Of a stretch of 64,000 nucleotides of DNA, positions 9,070-16,211 are shown piece after piece; the first letter of the stretch is position 1, and each line of letters begins with the position of its first letter. The stretch spans positions 14,351 to 78,350 of the forward strand of contig CAKRUB010000011.1 in the NCBI GenBank assembly GCA_934402375.1, read 5' to 3'. The notes beneath the pieces were generated by a model. The model did no database searches, was not told the DNA's origin, and saw only the letters and a program-made list of their open reading frames with translations. This DNA comes from an uncultured Acetatifactor sp. Its GTDB lineage: Bacteria; Bacillota; Clostridia; Lachnospirales; Lachnospiraceae. The translations under genes were made by a program, and so were the position numbers.

Positions 9070-9972
9070 ATGTGGATTGCAGATCATTGGAAAGATTATG
9101 AAGTATTAGACACCTCCGGCGGCGAGAAGCTCGAACGCTGGGGAGATTATATATTGGTACGTCCCGACCCGCAGGTCATCTGGAACACGCCCCATATCTC
9201 AAGCGGCTGGAAAAACAAGAACGGACATTACCATCGGAATGCCAAAGGCGGCGGCGAATGGGAATTCTTTCATCTTCCGGACGAGTGGACGATTCATTAC
9301 TCTCTGCCCTGCCTGCCTTCCGGGAAGGCTCTGACCTTCCATCTGAAGCCCTTCAGCTTCAAGCACACCGGTCTGTTCCCCGAGCAGGCGACAAACTGGG
9401 ACTGGTTCTCCGGGCTGATCGCCGAAGCGGTAAAAAAAGAGCCCGGGCGGCAGCCCAAGGTATTAAATCTCTTCGCCTATACAGGAGGAGCAACGCTCGC
9501 CGCAGCCGCAGCCGGTGCCGCTGTAACGCATGTGGATGCCTCGAAGGGAATGGTCACATGGGCAAAGGAAAACGCCATCAGCTCCGGTCTGGGCGAAGCG
9601 CCTATCCGCTGGCTTGTGGATGACTGTGTGAAATTTGTGGAGCGCGAGATCCGCCGGGGAAACAAATATGACGGCATTATCATGGACCCTCCCTCCTACG
9701 GAAGAGGCCCGAAGGGCGAAATCTGGAAAATAGAAGAGAGCATCTGGCCGTTCATAGAACTGACTGTACAGCTGCTCTCAAAGGATGCCTTATTCTTCCT
9801 GATCAACTCCTATACAACGGGACTGCAGCCCGCCGTCCTCTCCTACATGATCAACACTGCCGTCACAAAGCAGTTCGGCGGCGCCGTGGACGCGGAGGAA
9901 ATCGGACTGCCGGTAAAGGAATCCAGGCTGGTACTTCCCTGCGGCGCATCAGGCCGATGGCACAGGGTTTAA
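9070..9972 (+). CDS. Class I SAM-dependent methyltransferase (RlmI-like family)
   Basis: A 300-residue Rossmann-type methyltransferase resembling the C-terminal catalytic part of rRNA cytosine methyltransferases such as RlmI, but without their PUA domain. Visible motifs are the SAM-binding NLFAYTGGATLAAAAAG, the acidic THVDASKGMVTWA at the end of strand 2, and DPPSYGRGPKGEIW, the NPPY/DPPS-type motif IV. The likely substrate is therefore RNA, but it is unproven. The ATG at 9070 is preferred over 9010 because GGAAAGGA lies about 10 nt upstream and the promoter start falls after 9010. The 3' end overlaps the convergent acyltransferase gene by 4 bp. Confidence 0.8.
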   Translation: MWIADHWKDYEVLDTSGGEKLERWGDYILVRPDPQVIWNTPHISSGWKNKNGHYHRNAKGGGEWEFFHLPDEWTIHYSLPCLPSGKALTFHLKPFSFKHTGLFPEQATNWDWFSGLIAEAVKKEPGRQPKVLNLFAYTGGATLAAAAAGAAVTHVDASKGMVTWAKENAISSGLGEAPIRWLVDDCVKFVEREIRRGNKYDGIIMDPPSYGRGPKGEIWKIEESIWPFIELTVQLLSKDALFFLINSYTTGLQPAVLSYMINTAVTKQFGGAVDAEEIGLPVKESRLVLPCGASGRWHRV

Positions 9973-11060
9973 AGCACACAGTCACGCAGAAACGGTATCC
10001 GCCGCAGAGGCACCGTCACCACCGCAGAAAGGACGATCGCTCCCAACGCAAGCAGCGGCAGGGAATATCTGAGATCATAGTCCAGCGGAGTCATATCCAA
10101 ACCAACATAGCATATCTTTAAAAATACCGGATGCAGGAGATAAATGCCAAAGCAGAGTTGGGCGGCTTTTTTCCAGATTCCGGTATTTTTATTTGCTCCG
10201 GGAGCTCTCCTCTGCCATGATCTCGCCCACGCAAACAGCATGACTGCCAGAACTGCCGAAAACGGATTATTATACCCCATCTGGAAATCCGCGCCGTTCA
10301 GTCTGTTCATTATCAGCCATACCGACAGTACAGCCACGCCAATCGGCGCCAGAATGCTCTGGAGAATGCCGACCCATGGCTCTGAATTATTTCTCCTCTC
10401 CACAACGCCATCCTCGTACGCAAAGAAATATCCGTATATATAATAGAAGAAATAGATTCCGCCCGTCGGCAGCGGAGTCATCCAGTCTACTCCCGCCGTC
10501 ATCTCAAGATATTGTGAAATACCGCACCGCAGGAGAACAACACCCATAAACATATAGACCACAGCCCGCGGTATCACATCCACAAGTCTTCTGATCGCCG
10601 GGGCAAGCATATATAATAGAAGCAAAATATACAGATACCGCAGATGCGGCCAGCTCTGCATCCTGAATACTCTCAGCAAGCCTTCCCATATCATGCCCGG
10701 TGAAAAGCCCTGCTCCGCAGCCACCTGATCGGCAACTGCAAAAGGTACGCCAAACAGAAGGAGCGCAAGGATGACACGCCGACAATATTTGAATGCCATC
10801 AGCCGGACAGAGATCCTTCGGTCGAACCCGAGAAAAAGATATCCTGAAACCATCGCAAGAATGGGCAGTCCCCACTCGGTAAGATCGGTGATGATCAGAA
10901 AGATTTTTTTCTCTGCCGGATACGCGGAGAGATCGGTCATTGTCATCGCTCCTGCTGCCGTATGCATGAGTACCAATGCGCAAGTCGCCAACACCTTTAA
11001 CTTATCAAGGTATACTCTTCTGTTTGTCATCTCCATTTTTATATCCATTTCTGCGCACAT
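9969..11060 (-). CDS. Membrane acyltransferase, acyltransferase-3 family
   Basis: A 363-residue integral membrane protein with about ten hydrophobic segments. It begins near RRVYLDKLKVLATCALVLMH, where the family has its conserved His-containing first helix. Members (OafA/WecH-like) transfer acetyl or other acyl groups to surface polysaccharides, peptidoglycan or lipids; the acceptor here is unknown. The start is uncertain: ATGs at 11060, 11048, 11036 and 11030 are all possible, and none has an ideal ribosome-binding site (AAAGAGG abuts 11060 and lies about 12 nt from 11048). It has its own promoter at 11124-11152. Confidence 0.8.
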   Translation of the reverse strand: MCAEMDIKMEMTNRRVYLDKLKVLATCALVLMHTAAGAMTMTDLSAYPAEKKIFLIITDLTEWGLPILAMVSGYLFLGFDRRISVRLMAFKYCRRVILALLLFGVPFAVADQVAAEQGFSPGMIWEGLLRVFRMQSWPHLRYLYILLLLYMLAPAIRRLVDVIPRAVVYMFMGVVLLRCGISQYLEMTAGVDWMTPLPTGGIYFFYYIYGYFFAYEDGVVERRNNSEPWVGILQSILAPIGVAVLSVWLIMNRLNGADFQMGYNNPFSAVLAVMLFAWARSWQRRAPGANKNTGIWKKAAQLCFGIYLLHPVFLKICYVGLDMTPLDYDLRYSLPLLALGAIVLSAVVTVPLRRIPFLRDCVL

Positions 11061-11123
11061 CCTCTTTGCATAGCGGGTTGTGAATTCATTGTCTTTCGTT
11101 CAATAACCATTTATCACCTTATA

Positions 11124-11152
11124 AGTATACCTGTGCTTCCCGAAATAAGCAA
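11124..11152 (-). promoter_or_regulatory. Promoter of the acyltransferase gene
   Basis: On the minus strand: -35 TTGCTT (11147-11152), a 17-base spacer, and -10 TATACT (11124-11129), with a predicted start near 11117. It is divergent from the sensor kinase promoter about 60 bp away. Confidence 0.65.
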
Positions 11153-11212
11153 GTATTTCTTCCATATATAGGAAACCTAAAATTTTAGCAATATTGAATC
11201 ATCATATTTTAC

Positions 11213-11241
11213 TTGCACTATTTCCTCAAAAGTTTTATAAT
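11213..11241 (+). promoter_or_regulatory. Promoter of the two-component operon
   Basis: -35 TTGCAC (11213-11218), a 17-base spacer, and -10 TATAAT (11236-11241). The predicted start near 11248 excludes the TTG at 11213 as a translation start and supports the ATG at 11282. Confidence 0.7.
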
Positions 11242-11281
11242 AGGATTTGTACACATGACAGCTGTCTGGTACGGAGGAAAA

Positions 11282-12385
11282 ATGATACGAGCGAAAATAC
11301 ATACATTGTCAAAACCGAAGCAACATCTTGCCAGCGCACTGCTTTCTGTGCTGTGCATGGCTGCCGCCGTGGCGGTCTCTTCGCTCTATTACTACTTTGT
11401 GCAGGAAATTTCCCCAAATATCACGCTGATCTTCCTCTTTTTCCTGATTTTCGCCTCCAGCAACACGGTCGGCTACGGCTACGGCATTTGTTGTTCCCTG
11501 TTTGTCGTGCTATGGTACAATTACAGATTCACCTTTCCTTATTATAAAGTGAATTTTACGCTGGAGGGTTATCCCATCACCTTCCTCTTCATGTGCTCCA
11601 TCACCATCTTTATCAGCACACTGACGTCACACCTTGTCCGTCAGGCAGATCTGATCGCCAAATGGCAGAAGGAGCTTGCTGAGGCAGAGAAGGAGCGGAT
11701 GCGGGCAAACCTCCTGCGCGCCATCTCACACGATCTGCGCACACCGTTGACCAGCATTGTAGGAAGCAGTCTCGCCTACCTCGAAAACGGTGATTTTCTG
11801 TCCGAGGAAGACAAAGTCACGATCGTCCGCAATATTTACGAGGATTCCACATGGTTGATACATATGGTGGAAAATCTGTTGACTGTAACGCGTATTGACC
11901 GTGACAAGTTCTCCATCAGCACACGCGAGGAGCCTGTCGAGGAGGTCGTCGCCGAAGCTTTACAGCGCACGGAGCGTCGCTATGAGGGCTCTACGATACA
12001 GGTCTCCATTCCCGACGAGTTTATCATGCTTCCCATGGATGCCGTGCTGATTGAGCAGGTAACCATCAATCTCCTGGAGAATGCCCTGCTCCACTCCGGT
12101 GCAACGGCTCCTGTCGTGCTTATTGTTGAAAATCATCCCAACAATGTTTCCTTCACCATCCGCGACCACGGAACCGGCATTCCACCGGAAATGCTGCCGC
12201 ATCTCTTCGAGGGTACCGACTACATATCGGATACCCCCGACATTCAGAAGGGGATGGGAATTGGGCTTGTCGTATGTAAAACAATTATTACCGCCCACCA
12301 CGGAACTATTATCGGACGAAATCATGGGGATGGTGCAGAATTTACCTTCACACTTCCCAAGAGAAAAGAGGCATCAGATTCATGA
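11282..12385 (+). CDS. Sensor histidine kinase, KdpD-like C-terminal type
   Basis: A 367-residue membrane kinase. Four closely spaced hydrophobic segments (about residues 15-118) resemble the DUF4118 membrane module of KdpD. A dimerisation helix with the phospho-acceptor His150 in AISHDLRTPLTS follows, then an ATPase domain with the N-box VTINLLENALLHS, the DHGTGIP box and KGMGIGLVV. It lacks the large cytoplasmic N-terminal KdpD and UspA domains, so it is not a complete potassium sensor and its stimulus is unknown. The start at 11282 has GGAGG 4 nt upstream. It overlaps the regulator by 4 bp (ATGA). Confidence 0.85.
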   Translation: MIRAKIHTLSKPKQHLASALLSVLCMAAAVAVSSLYYYFVQEISPNITLIFLFFLIFASSNTVGYGYGICCSLFVVLWYNYRFTFPYYKVNFTLEGYPITFLFMCSITIFISTLTSHLVRQADLIAKWQKELAEAEKERMRANLLRAISHDLRTPLTSIVGSSLAYLENGDFLSEEDKVTIVRNIYEDSTWLIHMVENLLTVTRIDRDKFSISTREEPVEEVVAEALQRTERRYEGSTIQVSIPDEFIMLPMDAVLIEQVTINLLENALLHSGATAPVVLIVENHPNNVSFTIRDHGTGIPPEMLPHLFEGTDYISDTPDIQKGMGIGLVVCKTIITAHHGTIIGRNHGDGAEFTFTLPKRKEASDS

Positions 12386-13077
12386 ACAGAACCACAAATA
12401 TACTGCTGATCGAGGATGATAAAAGCATCTGCTCCTTCATCACTACCGCCCTGTCAGGCAACGGTTACCGCATAACATCCGCCTACACCGGAAAGGAGGG
12501 TATCAGTCTTGCCTCAGGCGACCTGCCGGACATCATTCTGCTCGATCTCGGTCTGCCTGATATGGATGGCTGTCAGGTATTAAAGCATATGCGGGATTGG
12601 AGCGATATTCCAATTATCGTCATCTCTGCGAGAGTCAATGAGGACGACAAGGTTCTCGCGTTGGATCTCGGCGCCGATGACTATGTGACAAAGCCTTTCG
12701 GTCCCGCCGAGCTGATGGCGCGTATCCGCACCTGTTTGCGCAGACGGCATTTCAGTGCATCAGGACGCACCTACTCCGCAGCCGGTCTGGAAATCAATTT
12801 TGATAAGCATGTTGTTCTGCTGGAGGGCAATGAGGTTCACCTCACGCAGATAGAATACCAGCTTCTCTCTCTGCTCGCCGAACAGTCCGGCCGCGTTCTG
12901 ACCTACGGTTATATCATGAATGCGATCTGGGGACCGTACATGGACAGCAGCAACCAGATCCTTCGCGTAAACATGGCTAACATCCGCCGCAAGATCGAGA
13001 AAAATCCTGCCAGACCACAGTATGTTTTCACAGAGATCGGCATCGGCTACCGTATGCTGGAAAACGAGAGCACCTAG
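12382..13077 (+). CDS. Response regulator, OmpR/PhoB family (KdpE-like)
   Basis: A 231-residue two-domain regulator. The receiver domain (about 1-125) has the acidic pair in LLIEDDKS, the phosphorylation site Asp55 in ILLDLGLPD, and Lys in VTKPFGPAEL. The winged-helix DNA-binding domain (about 135-228) contains HLTQIEYQLLSLLAEQSGRV and a recognition segment SSNQILRVNMANIRRKIE. It is translationally coupled to the kinase by a 4-bp overlap. No kdpFABC genes are nearby, so the regulon cannot be inferred. Transcription probably ends at the hairpin that begins inside the last codons. Confidence 0.9.
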   Translation: MNRTTNILLIEDDKSICSFITTALSGNGYRITSAYTGKEGISLASGDLPDIILLDLGLPDMDGCQVLKHMRDWSDIPIIVISARVNEDDKVLALDLGADDYVTKPFGPAELMARIRTCLRRRHFSASGRTYSAAGLEINFDKHVVLLEGNEVHLTQIEYQLLSLLAEQSGRVLTYGYIMNAIWGPYMDSSNQILRVNMANIRRKIEKNPARPQYVFTEIGIGYRMLENEST

Positions 13078-13104
13078 GGCCTTCCCGGGTGCTCTCGTTC
13101 TGTT
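13065..13104. terminator. Bidirectional terminator between the regulator and the anti-sigma gene
   Basis: A perfect 10-bp stem (CGAGAGCACC at 13065-13074, GGTGCTCTCG at 13088-13097). It is followed by GTTCTGTTT rightwards and by TTTTCC leftwards. The left arm lies within the last codons of the regulator gene, so the hairpin serves both convergent genes. Confidence 0.75.
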
Positions 13105-13119
13105 TATCGGCATCATTGA

Positions 13120-14010
13120 TTACAATAGAGATTCCAACAGTGTGATCAGTTCTTCCTCCGTCAGGCAGCCGCTGTACTCCACAAGCAGTCCGTCTTCATA
13201 TAACAATGCAAGCTGTTGTCTCTCTCCGGCTTGCCTCTTTGTGATCAGCTCCCGCCAGTCCTCTTCCACGGTATAGACAGGCGGCTCCGCGTCAAAGCGC
13301 ATGTCCGTTGTCAGCTCCGTCTGTGTAAAGCGCAGCCATAGCCCATGTTCACCGTCCGACCATTCCAGCGTGCGGCTCTCTCCGTCCTCCGACAGTGTTT
13401 CTCCTATATAAGAGTAGGCTTCCGGCGGCTGCGCTCCTGCTTCCCGACTCTGTCTCAGGTCTTCCGTGCTGCTCTGCTGTATAGCATCCATCGCGTTTTC
13501 CACACTGATTGTGCCTCCGGTCTCCCCGCTCTCCTGTACACCGTTATTCTGCGCCCCGGAATACTTCTCTGCTTCGACCTGCTCTGCGGAACGTCCCGCC
13601 TGCCGTGCAAGCATCTCTACATCCAGCCACACCGGAGTCTCTCCGACATCCGCATAGCTGCTCACCACCCCAGCGAGTTCTTCCTTCGCCGGCTCATCGC
13701 CCTCTATCTCTGCAGGCGCTGCTTCATCGGCTGCGCCATCCCGCGCCCCGCCTGCCGTCATGTTTGTCTGCAGCTCCGGTGCCATATCCATAATGCTTTC
13801 GGTTGTATTTCCCGTTTTCAGCCCGTGCATGGCAAAAAATACCGTTCCTGCGACAATCAGACAAAAGCATGCCGCACATCCCTTTCCGTACCGGTTCATA
13901 AAACGCACAATCTTATGCTCCGTTTTTCTCTCCTCGGTTCTCGACAGCAGTTCCTCGTCCACACCGGACAACGCCTGCATAAGCTTCATTGCCTTTTCCG
14001 ATTTCTTCAC
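13120..14010 (-). CDS. Probable membrane anti-sigma factor
   Basis: A 296-residue protein of no recognised enzymatic family. A cytoplasmic N-terminus (about 1-40, with MKLMQALSGVDEELLSR) is followed by one membrane segment (about 42-63) and a long, acidic, low-complexity extracytoplasmic part. It starts with GTG at 14010, overlapping the stop of the ECF sigma gene by 4 bp (GTGA). This arrangement and topology are typical of an anti-sigma factor that holds its partner at the membrane. The extracellular domain presumably senses an envelope signal; there is no zinc-binding HxxxCxxC motif. Confidence 0.7.
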   Translation of the reverse strand: MKKSEKAMKLMQALSGVDEELLSRTEERKTEHKIVRFMNRYGKGCAACFCLIVAGTVFFAMHGLKTGNTTESIMDMAPELQTNMTAGGARDGAADEAAPAEIEGDEPAKEELAGVVSSYADVGETPVWLDVEMLARQAGRSAEQVEAEKYSGAQNNGVQESGETGGTISVENAMDAIQQSSTEDLRQSREAGAQPPEAYSYIGETLSEDGESRTLEWSDGEHGLWLRFTQTELTTDMRFDAEPPVYTVEEDWRELITKRQAGERQQLALLYEDGLLVEYSGCLTEEELITLLESLL

Positions 14011-14567
14011 AGTATGACGCCCTCCTTCTGCAGATACTCCTTCAATCTGCCGCGTGTGCGAAAAAGGCTTGTCTTGACTGTATTCAGCTTAAGTCCATAT
14101 CTCTCGGCAATCTCGCTGTACTCCTCTGCGTACCAGTATCTTCTCAGGAATACGTTGCAGTCCTTCTCGGAAAGGGTATGGAGAAAACTGTTCAATGTCC
14201 GCTGCAATTCCTCAGCCTCAATCAGAGCCTCGGTATCATGCCCGTCAGGCACACATTCCGCAAGCTCGTCCAAGGCGACGGCAATAACACCGCCTCCCCG
14301 CTTTTCCGCTCTTTTCCCTTTCCATCTGTCCAGTGAGATATTTCTTGTAATCGTACCGAGAAACAGCGCCAGCTTACCCGGTCTTCCGGGCGGAATCGCC
14401 TTCCACGCGCGGAACCATGTGTCATTGACGCACTCGTCAGCGTCCTCTTTGTCATACAGAATATGCCACGCTATGCTGTGGCAGTATGCGCCGTAGGTGC
14501 GCTGTGTTTCCGTCAGTGCGCGTTCATCCCGTGCCCAGTACAAATCCAAAATTTCCGAGTCCTTCAA
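14007..14567 (-). CDS. ECF-type RNA polymerase sigma factor
   Basis: A 186-residue sigma-70 family member of the extracytoplasmic-function group. Region 2 (about 25-90) includes DADECVNDTWFRAWKAIPP and LFLGTITRNISLDRWKGKRAEK; region 4 (about 125-180) includes LSEKDCNVFLRRYWYAEEYSEIAERYGLKLNTVKTSLFRTRGRL-type sequence with its helix-turn-helix. The TTG start at 14567 has GGGAGG seven bases upstream. A canonical ECF promoter (14601-14627) in front suggests autoregulation. Confidence 0.88.
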   Translation of the reverse strand: MKDSEILDLYWARDERALTETQRTYGAYCHSIAWHILYDKEDADECVNDTWFRAWKAIPPGRPGKLALFLGTITRNISLDRWKGKRAEKRGGGVIAVALDELAECVPDGHDTEALIEAEELQRTLNSFLHTLSEKDCNVFLRRYWYAEEYSEIAERYGLKLNTVKTSLFRTRGRLKEYLQKEGVIL

Positions 14568-14600
14568 GATATGTCCTCCCTGTCACCTCTTTCACCCATA

Positions 14601-14627
14601 TAGACGGCTTTCTGCGGCAAAAGTTCC
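14601..14627 (-). promoter_or_regulatory. ECF-type promoter of the sigma/anti-sigma operon
   Basis: On the minus strand: GGAAC (14623-14627), a 16-base spacer starting TTTT, and CGTCTA (14601-14606), the pattern expected of ECF sigma -35 and -10 elements. The -35 box lies inside an 8-bp inverted repeat (TTCTGCGG at 14610-14617, CCGCAGAA at 14632-14639). This repeat may act as an operator or as a weak end signal for the upstream cls gene. Confidence 0.65.
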
Positions 14628-14648
14628 CATCCCGCAGAAGGAAATTCG

Positions 14649-16211
14649 TCACATCAGCGGGGCAACGATCCTCATGACCCAGCCGAAGACCTTCGCCCTC
14701 AGCTTCAGCGCTTTCACGCTCTCCGTTGTCTGCTCGATACACTTTGTCAGTGTGTCCTGAATATCCTGCTCGATCATTGCAATCTTAGAGTTCCGGTACA
14801 GAATCACACCGCACTCAAAATGATGGTACAGGCTGCGGTAATCCAGATTCACCGTACCCACGACCGCCTTCTCGTCATCCGCCGTGAATACCTTTGCGTG
14901 TACAAAGCCCGGCTCATATTCGCAGATGCGTACCCCCGCCTCAAGCAGCTCGCTATAGTAGGTCTTCGCAAGATCAAACGCATATTTCTTGTCGGGAATG
15001 TGAGGCATGATGATTATAACCTCCACACCTCTCTTCGCCGCATAGGTAAGCGCCATCATCAATTCATGATCCAGTATCAGATATGGCGTCATAATGTGGA
15101 CATAGGTGTGCGCGGTGTTGATAATATCGAGGTACACCCTTTCGCCGACACGCTCCGGTCCAAGCGGGCAGACACTGTAAGGGATCACATAGCCGTCCGA
15201 AGGCATAGCACATTCCGCCGGACAGGCATATTTTATAAAATCATCCGGCTGCTTCTCCGACTCGTTCCACATCTCCAGAAACATGTAGGTAAAACGCTCC
15301 ACCGCGTCTCCCTGCACCATAATACCGGTGTCCTTCCAATGTCCGAAACGCGGCTTCTCGTTGATGTATTCATCCGCCAGATTAATTCCGCCGGTAAATG
15401 CCACCTTGCCATCGACGACCAGAATCTTCCTGTGATCCCGGTTATTGTAATGGGGCGAAAAGATCGGCTTGATCGGCGCGAACATCTTACATCGTATTCC
15501 CTCCGCCTCAAGCACTCTGGGATAATAGTTCGGCAGATTGAACAGCACATCCGTGCCGTCATACATGAATCTGACCTCCACGCCCTGCTCCGCCTTCTCC
15601 TTGAGGATCTCATGAACCATGTTCCACATGCGTCCTTCGCTGACAATGAAAAACTCCACAAAGATAAATTTCTCCGCCTTTTTCAGTTCCTCAAGAATCG
15701 CCGGGAACTGCTCGTCCCCCAGGCAGAAATACTTCACCTGTGTTTTGTCATAGACAGGGCTGTTATCACGATGATAGAGATAATGCGAGAGCTGTCCCAT
15801 ATGGGGACTCTCAGCGCGTAGCTTCTCCCAGACCTCTCTGTCATCCGTCACATACTTCTTCGTCTGTTCGGAGAGATTTTTCAGCCGGCTGTACATCACC
15901 TTTGTTCCGGGCTGCATAACGATTGTTGTATAGAAAATTGCACCAAAAATCGGAAAGATTGCGATCGGAAACATCCACGACAGCTTCATGTCGGGATTTC
16001 CCCTTGTGTTAAATATATGAAGCACAGCAATGGCGCTGATCGTCAGAAACAAGGCATAAAACCAGAAGCTGTATCTTCTGAGCCAGTAATAACCGATTAC
16101 CAGCAGGGCAAGCTGTGCCAGAAAGCCAAGCAGCAGCATTGCCGTTCTGCCATAAATAATGGTCTTGATATTTCCCAGTTTCTTTTTCTTTCCCTCTGTA
16201 TGCTTATCCAT
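14649..16211 (-). CDS. cls: Cardiolipin synthase (phospholipase D family)
   Basis: A 520-residue membrane enzyme that joins two phosphatidylglycerols into cardiolipin. Two N-terminal membrane segments (about residues 20-95) precede two PLD domains, each with an HKD motif: HRKILVVDGKVAFTGGINLAD near residue 257 and HAKVFTADDEKAVVGTVNLD near residue 435. Length and layout match bacterial Cls. The ATG at 16211 (MDKHTEGKKKK) has GGAG six bases upstream and overlaps the preceding gene by 8 bp, implying coupling; longer frames to 16244 exist. An ECF operon lies downstream, consistent with an envelope-stress neighbourhood. Confidence 0.92.
   Translation of the reverse strand: MDKHTEGKKKKLGNIKTIIYGRTAMLLLGFLAQLALLVIGYYWLRRYSFWFYALFLTISAIAVLHIFNTRGNPDMKLSWMFPIAIFPIFGAIFYTTIVMQPGTKVMYSRLKNLSEQTKKYVTDDREVWEKLRAESPHMGQLSHYLYHRDNSPVYDKTQVKYFCLGDEQFPAILEELKKAEKFIFVEFFIVSEGRMWNMVHEILKEKAEQGVEVRFMYDGTDVLFNLPNYYPRVLEAEGIRCKMFAPIKPIFSPHYNNRDHRKILVVDGKVAFTGGINLADEYINEKPRFGHWKDTGIMVQGDAVERFTYMFLEMWNESEKQPDDFIKYACPAECAMPSDGYVIPYSVCPLGPERVGERVYLDIINTAHTYVHIMTPYLILDHELMMALTYAAKRGVEVIIIMPHIPDKKYAFDLAKTYYSELLEAGVRICEYEPGFVHAKVFTADDEKAVVGTVNLDYRSLYHHFECGVILYRNSKIAMIEQDIQDTLTKCIEQTTESVKALKLRAKVFGWVMRIVAPLM

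Noticed and set aside
11282..13077. Naming the two-component pair kdpD/kdpE
   Set aside because: The kinase lacks the KdpD sensor domains and no kdp transport genes are present, so only likeness is claimed.
13345..14496. A 383-codon plus-strand frame over the sigma/anti-sigma genes
   Set aside because: The minus-strand genes have clear family motifs, overlapping coupling and promoters, while this frame has none.
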